From Olavius sp. associated proteobacterium Delta 1 (GTDB lineage: Bacteria; Desulfobacterota; Desulfobacteria; Desulfobacterales; JAFDCJ01), in contig CACVKW010000605.1 in NCBI GenBank assembly GCA_902749685.1, positions 1 to 64,000 on the forward strand: a stretch of DNA of 64,000 nt, written 5' to 3'. Made by a program: the position numbers and the translations under genes. Of the stretch, positions 52,272-60,146 are shown piece after piece. The notes beneath the pieces are model-generated. The model had not been told where the DNA came from. It was given only the letters and a program-made list of their open reading frames with translations, and made no database searches. Each line of letters starts with the position of its first letter. The first letter of the stretch is position 1.

Positions 52272-54017
52272 ATGTCAAATTTTTCTCAAATGAAAATGCT
52301 ACTGATATATCCCTATTTTCTGAATACGCGGGTCTATACCACTGAAGATGTCCGCCCTGTGCCGCTGGGAGTGTATTATGTGGCAGCTGTTTTAAAGGAT
52401 AATCGATATGATGTGGAGATTTTAAACTGGCACAACATCAATGCGACGCCCCATAAAATCAGGCAAGCACTGGAAGAGAAAAAACCGGATATTATCGGCT
52501 TTTCCATCCTGACTGCCAATCGTTGGGGGGGAATCGAAATTGCCCGGATCGCCAGGCAGATCAATCCGCAGGTAAAGATCGTGTTTGGCGGCATCGGGGC
52601 CACTTTCTTATGGGAACATTTTTTAACCCATTTTCAAGAAGTTGACTTTGTTGTGATTGGTGAAGGGGAACACACTTTTTTAAAGCTGATCCGGTGCCTG
52701 GAGACGAACCGTCCCCAGGCCATCGAGAAAATAAAAGGAGTTGCCTTCAGGAAAAACGGCAAACCGATCCGGACACCGGAGGCTGATCCAATCGAAAGGC
52801 TGGATGATTTGCCCGATCCGGCGAAATACTTTGACTTCCAGCATCTTGCTTTGACCCGTGGTTGCGGCGGGAATTGTAATTTCTGTGGTTCCCCCCGCTT
52901 TTGGGGACGCAAAGTCCGGTTCCACTCCGCTGACTACTTTGTTGGTCAACTCGAGCGCTTATTCCATAAGGGCATTCATTTTTTTTATTTTTCAGATGAC
53001 ACCTTCACCGCCCATAAACGACGTGTTATCGAAATTTGCCGCAAGATCATTGAAAAAAAGCTGGATATTGCCTGGAATGCCATATCCCGGGTGGATCATG
53101 TCAGCGAGCAAGTCCTTTATTGGATGAGAAAAGCCGGTTGTATTCAAATCAGCTACGGCGTCGAAAGCGGTTCTGAGAAAATAAGAAAATTTTTACTCAA
53201 AAACATTTCATCCGAAAAGATCCAGTCTGCTTTTGCTTTAACCCGAAAATACGGTATCATGGCGCGGGCTTATTTTATTTACGGTGCTCCGCAGGAAAGC
53301 CGGCAAACCATCCAGGAAACGATTGACCTGATCAACACGATAAAACCGTTGAGCGCCATTTTTTATATCCTTGACATATTCCCGGGAACTGCGCTCTATG
53401 AGGATTTCAAACAACGCTTAAATGCCACCGATGATATCTGGTTAAACCGCATCGAGGATATCATGTATTTTGAGACCGATCCGGATCTAACCCGGGAGAT
53501 GATATTGGCGTTCGGCCAAAAGCTAAGATCGAGTTTTTATAAAAACCTGCCTGGATTTGTTGAGACGATCCGGTTAATTGATAGCGAAGATCTTTATCCG
53601 CAGCACTCAAGGTTTTACGCCCGCCTTGCCATGACATTTGATCATGGCGATTATTCCGCCAATGATGTAATAGAGAACAAAGACCGGCTTGTCGAAAAAT
53701 TGTACCGACTGTCATTGAACTATTATCCGAACGCCGAAGCTTACCTGGGCCTGGGTATCCACAATCAAAAACGAGGCGCGCCGCAAGACGCCATTGATAT
53801 TCTTTCACATGGCCTTGCCCATTTTCCAAATGATGCCCGACTAAACATTTGCCTGGGAGTCGGCCTGATGAATCTGGCAGATTACGATCAAGCCCTGGCC
53901 CGGTTTCTTGAATTTCCGGATGAAAAAGATGCGGTGCAATTTGCAGCCCGCTGCTATGAGGCTCTGGGGGATGATACCCAGGCTGCGACTTTTATGGGAA
54001 AATATAATAAGATGTAG
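52272..54017 (+). CDS. B12-binding radical SAM protein with C-terminal TPR-like repeats
   Basis: 581 residues. B12-binding domain (about 5-135; MLLIYPYFLNTRVYTTEDVR, KIVFGGIGATF), radical SAM domain (about 180-400) with CGGNCNFC in TRGCGGNCNFCGSPRFWGRK, then YFIYGAPQESRQTIQETIDL, and a C-terminal TPR-like part (about 475-575; YPNAEAYLGLGIHNQKRGAP, DARLNICLGVGLMNLADYD). The added TPR suggests a protein partner. Adjacent and divergent to the HAD-AIRS gene. ATG at 52290 is an alternative start. Confidence 0.9.
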   Translation: MSNFSQMKMLLIYPYFLNTRVYTTEDVRPVPLGVYYVAAVLKDNRYDVEILNWHNINATPHKIRQALEEKKPDIIGFSILTANRWGGIEIARIARQINPQVKIVFGGIGATFLWEHFLTHFQEVDFVVIGEGEHTFLKLIRCLETNRPQAIEKIKGVAFRKNGKPIRTPEADPIERLDDLPDPAKYFDFQHLALTRGCGGNCNFCGSPRFWGRKVRFHSADYFVGQLERLFHKGIHFFYFSDDTFTAHKRRVIEICRKIIEKKLDIAWNAISRVDHVSEQVLYWMRKAGCIQISYGVESGSEKIRKFLLKNISSEKIQSAFALTRKYGIMARAYFIYGAPQESRQTIQETIDLINTIKPLSAIFYILDIFPGTALYEDFKQRLNATDDIWLNRIEDIMYFETDPDLTREMILAFGQKLRSSFYKNLPGFVETIRLIDSEDLYPQHSRFYARLAMTFDHGDYSANDVIENKDRLVEKLYRLSLNYYPNAEAYLGLGIHNQKRGAPQDAIDILSHGLAHFPNDARLNICLGVGLMNLADYDQALARFLEFPDEKDAVQFAARCYEALGDDTQAATFMGKYNKM

Positions 54018-54032
54018 ATAAAATCAAGGAGT

Positions 54033-54135
54033 AGCGGAATGCGGAATGCGGAAGTCGGAAATGTTGGCAAAGGCCTGATTTAAGGTATCAGGTGTCCCCC
54101 CTTCGCCTTCCAGGCTATGGAAGGCAGGCAGGTGT
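54033..54135. repeat. GGAATGCGGAATGCGG and GGTATCAGGTGTC words
   Basis: GCGGAATGCGGAATGCGGAA, GTCGGAAATG, then CAGGTGTCCCCCCTTCGCC and CTTCCAGGCTATGGAAGGCA, a small inverted repeat. Word types of the 29.5- and 49.3-kb elements appear side by side. Confidence 0.5.
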
Positions 54136-54228
54136 CAGCGCTGCCGCTGGCCTGAAAAGCGGCCAGTCTAATCGAAAAAAAGACCCTGTCTTGCGGAGTT
54201 TATAAAAAGGCGAATCCACCCGAGGCGG

Positions 54229-54428
54229 ATAAATATCGAATATCGAATGCTGAACATCGAATGTCGAAGGAATGTATTCTGCCTGTCGTGAGCCTTTGTG
54301 TCGAACGGTCTATTTTATAAAAAGGACGGAGCCAAGCGAAACCACCCTTTGACCTTCTACGGTTCGATATTCGATATTCTGCGGTTCGCTTTTTAAACCG
54401 GGCATGGTGAACGAAACCTCGATTTAGG
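54229..54428. repeat. composite element with ATCGAAT / ATTCGAT arms
   Basis: Left arm AATATCGAATATCGAATGC, TGAACATCGAATGTCGAAGG. Core TGTATTCTGCCTGTCGTGAG (54273 on) and TTTTATAAAAAGGACGGAGC, AAGCGAAACC. Right arm CGGTTCGATATTCGATATTC, TGCGGTTCGC. Sister of the 59.1-kb copy, which shares TATTCTGCCnGTCGTGAGCC. Confidence 0.78.
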
Positions 54429-54531
54429 TTTTGAATGATTGCCAATCGCAGCTAAAATCCACTCCTACGAGGTGATACTTACATTATTCACGGTTTCGGT
54501 ACCTATCAATTTACCAGATGGAGGAGGGCTT

Positions 54532-55380
54532 ATGAGTACATTGCCAGAAAAAACCGGCACGTTTGCAGGGTCCGACGGTGTCAAAATATTCTATCGCCAT
54601 TACCCGGCTGAATCCGAAAAGGCGCGGTTGGTGATCGCCCATGGCCTGGGTGAGCACTCCGGTCGCTATGGCTATGTTATTGAGCGTATGCTTGCCAGAG
54701 GGATCAGCGTCTGGGCGCCGGATCATCGGGGCCACGGTCAAAGCGAAGGCAAACGCGGCCACGTTCTAAATTTTATGCAGTATCTTACTGATCTGAAATC
54801 AATGCTTAAACTGGCCAGGGACGGTATGGCCGGCGATCAGAATTGCTTTTTGCTGGGACACAGCATGGGCGGTTTGATTGCCATATATTATGCCCAGCGG
54901 TTTTCAGAACTTATCGACGGGGTTGTGGCGTCATCACCTGCCCTGGGCATGGTCATCGAAGTACCGGCCGCAAAGAAGATATTGGGCACATTCATGTCCT
55001 GCCTATGGCCGAGTCTGACTTTGGGCAATGAATTGGATGCCAGCAAAATCAGTCACGATCAGGATGTCGTCAGCGCTTATAAAAACGATCCTCTGGTGCA
55101 TGATCGGGCCAGCGCCCGCTTCTTTACGGAATTAATGGCAGCCATGGAAACGGTCAATCGGCAATTTGCTTCTCTTAGCGTTCCAATATTGATGCAGGTA
55201 GCCGGTGATGATCATTTGGTCAATGCCAGGACAGCCGGACAGTTCTTTGAAAAACTGGAAATACCGGATAAAACCCTGCAGGTTTATGAGGGGTGTTATC
55301 ATGAAATATACAACGAAGTGGAAGCTCAAAGAGAAAAGGTGCTCAATGACCTGGAGCAGTGGTTGGAGGAAAGGATTTGA
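54532..55380 (+). CDS. alpha/beta hydrolase, monoacylglycerol lipase/lysophospholipase-like
   Basis: 282 residues. GGAGGAGG 5 bases before ATG 54532. Esterase pattern: ARLVIAHGLGEHSGRYGYVI (oxyanion HGxG), APDHRGHGQSEGKRGHV, nucleophile Ser in LLGHSMGGLIAIYYAQRF near residue 110, Asp in VAGDDHLVNARTAGQFF and His in YEGCYHEIYNE. The HGLGEHSGRY and DHRGHGxS motifs are those of serine hydrolases acting on monoacylglycerols and lysolipids. No signal peptide. Confidence 0.9.
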   Translation: MSTLPEKTGTFAGSDGVKIFYRHYPAESEKARLVIAHGLGEHSGRYGYVIERMLARGISVWAPDHRGHGQSEGKRGHVLNFMQYLTDLKSMLKLARDGMAGDQNCFLLGHSMGGLIAIYYAQRFSELIDGVVASSPALGMVIEVPAAKKILGTFMSCLWPSLTLGNELDASKISHDQDVVSAYKNDPLVHDRASARFFTELMAAMETVNRQFASLSVPILMQVAGDDHLVNARTAGQFFEKLEIPDKTLQVYEGCYHEIYNEVEAQREKVLNDLEQWLEERI

Positions 55381-55386
55381 GAAATG

Positions 55387-55498
55387 GATATTGAAGATTG
55401 AATAATTAAGGCTGAAAACCATTTTATCGGTCACTGAACTTGGTCACTGATCGTATATCTTTCTTATATCGACGGAATTCCATAAATCTTCAATTGTT
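55387..55498. repeat. composite element with ATTGAAG / CTTCAAT arms
   Basis: Left arm ATGGATATTGAAGATTGAA. Core TTTTATCGGTCACTGAACTTGG region with TTATATCGACGGAATTCC. Right arm AAATCTTCAATTG. Fills the gap between convergent lipase and lipoprotein genes. Confidence 0.6.
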
Positions 55499-55504
55499 AG
55501 CCCC

Positions 55505-57190
55505 TCATTCTATGATATTGAATTCAATCGGTGTTGTTAGAATCGGTTTGACGGCAACCGGGCCGATAATTTCATTTTTGATCGGATCGTCGGTGCCCCA
55601 CCAGTTTTGAACGGCTTGAACCTGGCCTTTGTCGTCTATCACTTTCATTTCCCAGCCGCCATTGTTCAAAATATTATTTTGTACTATTTGGGCCCGGCTG
55701 TTTTCCAGTAAAAACCCTCCGGAACTGTTTTCGGTAATAACCGAATTATTCACCAGAATACGCGCCTGGCGGGCAGCTATACCTGATTTTTGCGATGTCC
55801 GGATGAGGCTGCCCGATATTTCAGCACTGCTTTCTTCCATCACGATTCCCCAGACATTGTCCTGGAATTGGCTGTTTTGAATCGAAACCTTGGAATTAGA
55901 CGCCCTGAAGCCGAATTCAGCACCTGATATTGCACAATAGCTAAGTTTATTTTCGCCAAAGCTGTGGTCCAAAAAAACGCCTTTCCAGGTGGACCGCCCC
56001 AGACTCGAAAGGCGAACCGGATTATCTTCGGTGCCCAGAATTTGAAGCTCCCCTTTGACAATTATCCCCAGGCTGCGAAACCAGATCACCGTTCCCGGTT
56101 CCATGGTGAGCTTGGCGCCCGGTTTGACCACCAGGGCATCCTTTACCAGGTAAGGGCTTTTATCAAGGCTCAATACATAGTCTTTGGCTATGACGGACGG
56201 CAGCACCGTGGGATTACCGATTTTGATTGGACCTAGCGTATCCATCCACTGGCTGCCGACACCGGTTTTGCCATTGAGAAATCCCATCAGCCGACCGTGG
56301 GCCAAACGATCTTTTTGTTTGATGCGGTAAGCGCCAATGTAAACGCCAGGCTCTTTCTCCGTCAGCGGGAGGTTATTGATCAGCGGTGGTAGGCTCCAAC
56401 TGGCGATCTGCTTTTTATCACCGATCAGCGCGACTTTTAAATAATCACCCGGTACCAGCAGTCTGCCGGCGCCATTGTGTACCAGGGCCTGGATCCTGGG
56501 GGGCGGTTCGCTCACACCGGGCGGATTGGGTATGGTGGCGACCATCTCCATACATAATTCGGATGCGGCCTTCATGTGGTTGGCCTGGGTGTGGCTGAGG
56601 GCGGTTTTAAATACTGCTGTGGCCAATCCGATAGGACTTATCGGTACTTCACCTTCTTCGATATGGATGGTGTGTTCGAGTTTCCAGATGGTCTGACCTG
56701 TTGCGCAGCTTACCATCCGAGCATTGAGTCCGGCCTGATTGTCGGAATATACCAACGCAAATATTTTGCCAAGGCTGACAACATCACCATATATAACAGC
56801 ATCAACCCCCAGCAGTTGGCCCAGTTGACGGGGAGAAACATTTTTACCGGCAGTCACATCGGTATACAAATCATTGATCCTGAGATTTTCATCAATCACA
56901 AAAGGTTCGAGATCCCGGTAGTTCAATGAACTGAAAAAATTATAGAACATCCTGCGTACAAGCACTCCGGCTTCCGGATTGGATGTACGGTTGACAAATG
57001 GCAGTATAGCGACTTTGGAGGGAAGCTGTTCCTCCTGCAGGATGGCTGGTTCCGGGGGCGGTTGAAACATTCGAAGCGCACAGGATGTGTTCAAAGCCGG
57101 GATAGTGAGAACCAACGCAAAGATAAAAAAAGATTTAATCGGTTTTTTAAAACAAATTTTTATCATTTGGGCTATTTTTTTGCCATTCAT
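55505..57190 (-). CDS. lipoprotein with GNA1162-like and right-handed beta-helix domains
   Basis: 561 residues from MNGKKIAQMIKICFKKPIKS at 57190 (a longer frame to 57262 exists but lacks a signal). Lipobox LNTSC. Residues about 55-210 resemble GNA1162-type lipoproteins (SKVAILPFVNRTSNPEAGVL, DAVIYGDVVSLGKIFALVY). A central sandwich (about 230-340), then a right-handed beta-helix at about 365-550 (SKVSIQNSQFQDNVWGIVME, SAEISGSLIRTSQKSGIAAR, NNSVITENSSGGFLLENS), NosD-like. Joins an envelope lipoprotein module to a parallel beta-helix, suggesting a cell-surface scaffold or polysaccharide-binding role. Cotranscribed with the FHA protein. Confidence 0.72.
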   Translation of the reverse strand: MNGKKIAQMIKICFKKPIKSFFIFALVLTIPALNTSCALRMFQPPPEPAILQEEQLPSKVAILPFVNRTSNPEAGVLVRRMFYNFFSSLNYRDLEPFVIDENLRINDLYTDVTAGKNVSPRQLGQLLGVDAVIYGDVVSLGKIFALVYSDNQAGLNARMVSCATGQTIWKLEHTIHIEEGEVPISPIGLATAVFKTALSHTQANHMKAASELCMEMVATIPNPPGVSEPPPRIQALVHNGAGRLLVPGDYLKVALIGDKKQIASWSLPPLINNLPLTEKEPGVYIGAYRIKQKDRLAHGRLMGFLNGKTGVGSQWMDTLGPIKIGNPTVLPSVIAKDYVLSLDKSPYLVKDALVVKPGAKLTMEPGTVIWFRSLGIIVKGELQILGTEDNPVRLSSLGRSTWKGVFLDHSFGENKLSYCAISGAEFGFRASNSKVSIQNSQFQDNVWGIVMEESSAEISGSLIRTSQKSGIAARQARILVNNSVITENSSGGFLLENSRAQIVQNNILNNGGWEMKVIDDKGQVQAVQNWWGTDDPIKNEIIGPVAVKPILTTPIEFNIIE

Positions 57191-57286
57191 CTTACGATAC
57201 CTGTCGGCCTGGTACGGAGAACTGAAAATTTCCCAATACAGTTTTTTAACCATCATATTCAAAAAAATTACAGCTAAGGTGATATA

Positions 57287-58756
57287 TTACCAGGGCTTAT
57301 CAGAGTCTTCATTACCCTTCTGGTCTTCGAAAAGATATTGCATGATCCAGGAGCTTTCGGTACCAGACTCCTCTAACAAGCGCTTGATCTCCTCTTTCTT
57401 TTCGGCCTGGGTTTGATTGCTTCGGTTTTTTCCCCTCGATTTTTTCTTTAAGGAGCTTTTCGCGTATTTGGTTTTGAATGATTTCTGCCGGGCGATGGAC
57501 AATTTTTCACGGCAGATTTTCATTTTATTGTTTATTTCTTTGGTGTCCGTATCGATCAGGTAATAGCGTTCAAAATAGGATATGGCTTTAGACCATTTTT
57601 TCTGATCATAATATTTTTCGCCATTTTCACGGTAAAAAGCCTTCATCTCATCAATTCGTGTAAGGGCCAGTTTATGCTTGGGTTCCAGTGAAAGGACGGC
57701 TCGATACAGGACATAGGCATTTTGGTTGACCGGCTTGAGGTATTGCTGGGCTTTAAAGTGGGCGTCGGCTTCCTTTAAAATCTGAGCCAGTGTCTGTTCT
57801 TCGCGCGTCTGCTGTTGATGAGCCAGCCATATCCGGCGTATGGCTTTGTGCGCTTCATCAAAATAGATGCTTTCCTCTTTGATAGCGGCATATTGCCTTA
57901 AGGCCGGTTGGAATTTTTTGGCGTTTTCCAGGCGTTGTGCCAAACTCAGTCGATAATAATCCAGCCGGTCCCACAAAATTTCTGCTTCACTGCCGGCTCC
58001 GTATTCTGCCAGGTATGATTTTAAATATTCCATGGCAGATTCCAGATCTTCCTGCTGGGATTTTTGCTCGGTGATCGCCAGGGCCGTTTGAGCGAATAAT
58101 TCCATGGCTTGATGGGACTGCTCCAGGGGCAGATCCAGATCCAGCAGATGTTTGAGCGTATTCTGGGCCGATAGGTATTTCTCAGCCTTGATCTGTTTGG
58201 ATACGGATTTTAAAGCCCATTTGACTTTTAAAGGAGTATACGCCTGAAAGTAACCATAATAGGTCGTAAAAATAAGCAACAGAAAAACAGCAATCCAAAA
58301 ACCCAAGCCCGATTGCTTTTTTGGGTTAAGCATTTTTGTGTCAATATTTTTAACATCCTCCGGGCGATCGGAAATATATGCCAGAGTGGCAGAGCCGATC
58401 TTAAGCTGATCTCCGGTGAAAAGTCGTTTTTCGGCTATTGATTTATCATTTAGTAACAGCGGATTGGTAGTGCTGACATTTCTAACAATAAAAGTATTGT
58501 CGCGTTTTTCAATAACGCAATGTTTACGAGAAACCAATGGATCCAGAAGACTGAGATCCGCTTCGACCGATCGACCGATGACAAGTTTTGATTCTTTAAT
58601 AGGGTAGATTTTACTTTCACCGCCTGCAGTTGTGCAAACCAGTCGCGGTCCAATAATTTTCTCCTTGGTCTGGGTCAGGATCATTGTTTTAGCTTCAAGT
58701 GGAACATCCGCGATGGTATTGGCAGTTTTTTTATCTTCCTGATTGATTACTGTCAT
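57287..58756 (-). CDS. FHA-domain membrane protein
   Basis: 489 residues. FHA domain about residues 50-130 (KLVIGRSVEADLSLLDPLVS, RKHCVIEKRDNTFIVRNVST, NPLLLNDKSI). One transmembrane helix about 152-172 (LGFWIAVFLLLIFTTYYGYF), then a long helical periplasmic or repeat region to 480 with TPR-like stretches and a very basic, low-complexity end (KSSLKKKSRGKNRSNQTQAE). FHA domains bind phosphothreonine; with the basic tail this may link Ser/Thr kinase signalling to envelope assembly. Lies 24 bases upstream of the beta-helix lipoprotein. Confidence 0.85.
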   Translation of the reverse strand: MTVINQEDKKTANTIADVPLEAKTMILTQTKEKIIGPRLVCTTAGGESKIYPIKESKLVIGRSVEADLSLLDPLVSRKHCVIEKRDNTFIVRNVSTTNPLLLNDKSIAEKRLFTGDQLKIGSATLAYISDRPEDVKNIDTKMLNPKKQSGLGFWIAVFLLLIFTTYYGYFQAYTPLKVKWALKSVSKQIKAEKYLSAQNTLKHLLDLDLPLEQSHQAMELFAQTALAITEQKSQQEDLESAMEYLKSYLAEYGAGSEAEILWDRLDYYRLSLAQRLENAKKFQPALRQYAAIKEESIYFDEAHKAIRRIWLAHQQQTREEQTLAQILKEADAHFKAQQYLKPVNQNAYVLYRAVLSLEPKHKLALTRIDEMKAFYRENGEKYYDQKKWSKAISYFERYYLIDTDTKEINNKMKICREKLSIARQKSFKTKYAKSSLKKKSRGKNRSNQTQAEKKEEIKRLLEESGTESSWIMQYLFEDQKGNEDSDKPW

Positions 58757-59099
58757 GGTTTACCTGAAAGCGAGTTGATGGTTGATACAATTACACAACG
58801 ATACAAGGTTTATATCGGTCATTTTCCTGCAGGCTTTAACAAGAAGAGGTCATTAATCCATATATTTTTCCCCCGCCCTGATCTGAATCCTAATATTACA
58901 TAATCTGGCGACCGAAATTTGGCCGATCCGCGATTTTTTGAATCTAAAATATAAATTTTTGCATTTTAGATAAAAAATATTCTCGCCAAACCGCAAAGCG
59001 CACAAAGGTTAAGCTTAACTAAATATTGGCGTCCTTGCATCAAAGCCTGAACAAATTCCTGGTATTTTTATTATGGATGGGGAGATAAGGGAGGCCTAA

Positions 59100-59278
59100 A
59101 AAAAGAATATCAATTATCGATTGTCGAAGGAAGGTATTCTGCCCGTCGTGAGCCTCAGGTCAAATGACCGGGTCGAACGATCGATTATAAAAAATACTGA
59201 GCAGGCCCACTCCGCTGAAGAGGCTACGCAGGCCGGGAGCGAAACCACCCTTCGAAATTCTGCAGTTCGCTTTTGCCA
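59100..59278. repeat. composite element with ATCGATTGTCGAAGG arms
   Basis: Left arm AATATCAATTATCGATTGTC, GAAGG. Core GGTATTCTGCCCGTCGTGAG (59133 on), GATCGATTATAAAAAATAC, GGAGCGAAACC-like block. Right arm CCTTCGAAATTCTGCAGTTCG. The rest of the gap 58757-59330 is AT-rich with nothing recognised. Confidence 0.75.
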
Positions 59279-59330
59279 GGTTCTGGGGTCAATATATCAG
59301 GTCTGCAGCGTGATTCGCTTTTCCCTATTG

Positions 59331-60128
59331 TCACCAGGGCCACACTTGGTCGAGATACTCCAAACTGGGCCAGAGGTCTTTTTCCGCATGAGGCTCAAGG
59401 GTAACAATAGGGAAAATATTTTTATATTTTTTAAAGAATTTGAATAATTTACTAAAATCAATCACTCCGCTTCCGATAGCCAGATGTTCATCGTCATTTC
59501 CAAGATTATCGTGCAGATGAAGTTGCCCAAGGTATGGTCCCAGTGTGTTCAACCATACCTTGAGATCGGCTTGCCCGAAAGCGGTTGAATGCCCGGTGTC
59601 CAGGCAAAATCCAATCTTTGGATTTTTTTGGTTTTCAAAGAGGAATTGGATGTCATCCGGACCATCCTCGTAAACGTTCTCCAGCATCAATCGCGCGCCA
59701 TACTCTGCGACGCGATCCGCCATCCAGCACCAAAGCTCGATACTGTTTTCGGCCCAGGTTTCTTTGAAATACCCATGGCGCTTTGCATCATAACCGGCGT
59801 GGCAGACCACCGATAGGGGGTTAAATAGTGGGACCAGTTCAAGCAGTTGTTCCAGGCGCTGGTGGGTTATCCTGCGCACGGCCGGATCTGGAGACCCTGC
59901 GCTGAGATCTATAAAGGGTCCGTGAAGGGTCACTGTTCTCGAGTTTTTATGGAGTTCTTCGGCGATGCCGCTGAAATCTGCCAGAGAAAAACGATCCAAT
60001 GCGGCGGCATCCAGACCGATTTCCGGATTTAGGCCGTAATCGATGAATTTTTCCAGATAGGATTCATATAACATCGTAAACGGAATGTTGATTTGGACTT
60101 TTTGAACAATACGGTTCAATGTTTTCAT
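59331..60128 (-). CDS. sugar phosphate isomerase/epimerase (TIM barrel)
   Basis: 265 residues of the AP-endonuclease-2 / xylose-isomerase-like barrel: INIPFTMLYESYLEKFIDYG, VTLHGPFIDLSAGSPDPAVR, VVCHAGYDAKRHGYFKETWA, MLENVYEDGPDDIQFLFENQ, IGFCLDTGHSTAFGQADLKV, LHLHDNLGNDDEHLAIGSGV (metal ligands E, D, H, H). Such proteins isomerise or epimerise sugars or act in unrelated small-molecule steps; the precise substrate cannot be read. No close operon partner; the CoA-transferase gene lies 18 bases upstream on the same strand. Confidence 0.85.
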   Translation of the reverse strand: MKTLNRIVQKVQINIPFTMLYESYLEKFIDYGLNPEIGLDAAALDRFSLADFSGIAEELHKNSRTVTLHGPFIDLSAGSPDPAVRRITHQRLEQLLELVPLFNPLSVVCHAGYDAKRHGYFKETWAENSIELWCWMADRVAEYGARLMLENVYEDGPDDIQFLFENQKNPKIGFCLDTGHSTAFGQADLKVWLNTLGPYLGQLHLHDNLGNDDEHLAIGSGVIDFSKLFKFFKKYKNIFPIVTLEPHAEKDLWPSLEYLDQVWPW

Positions 60129-60146
60129 AATGGATTCGTTTTCTTT

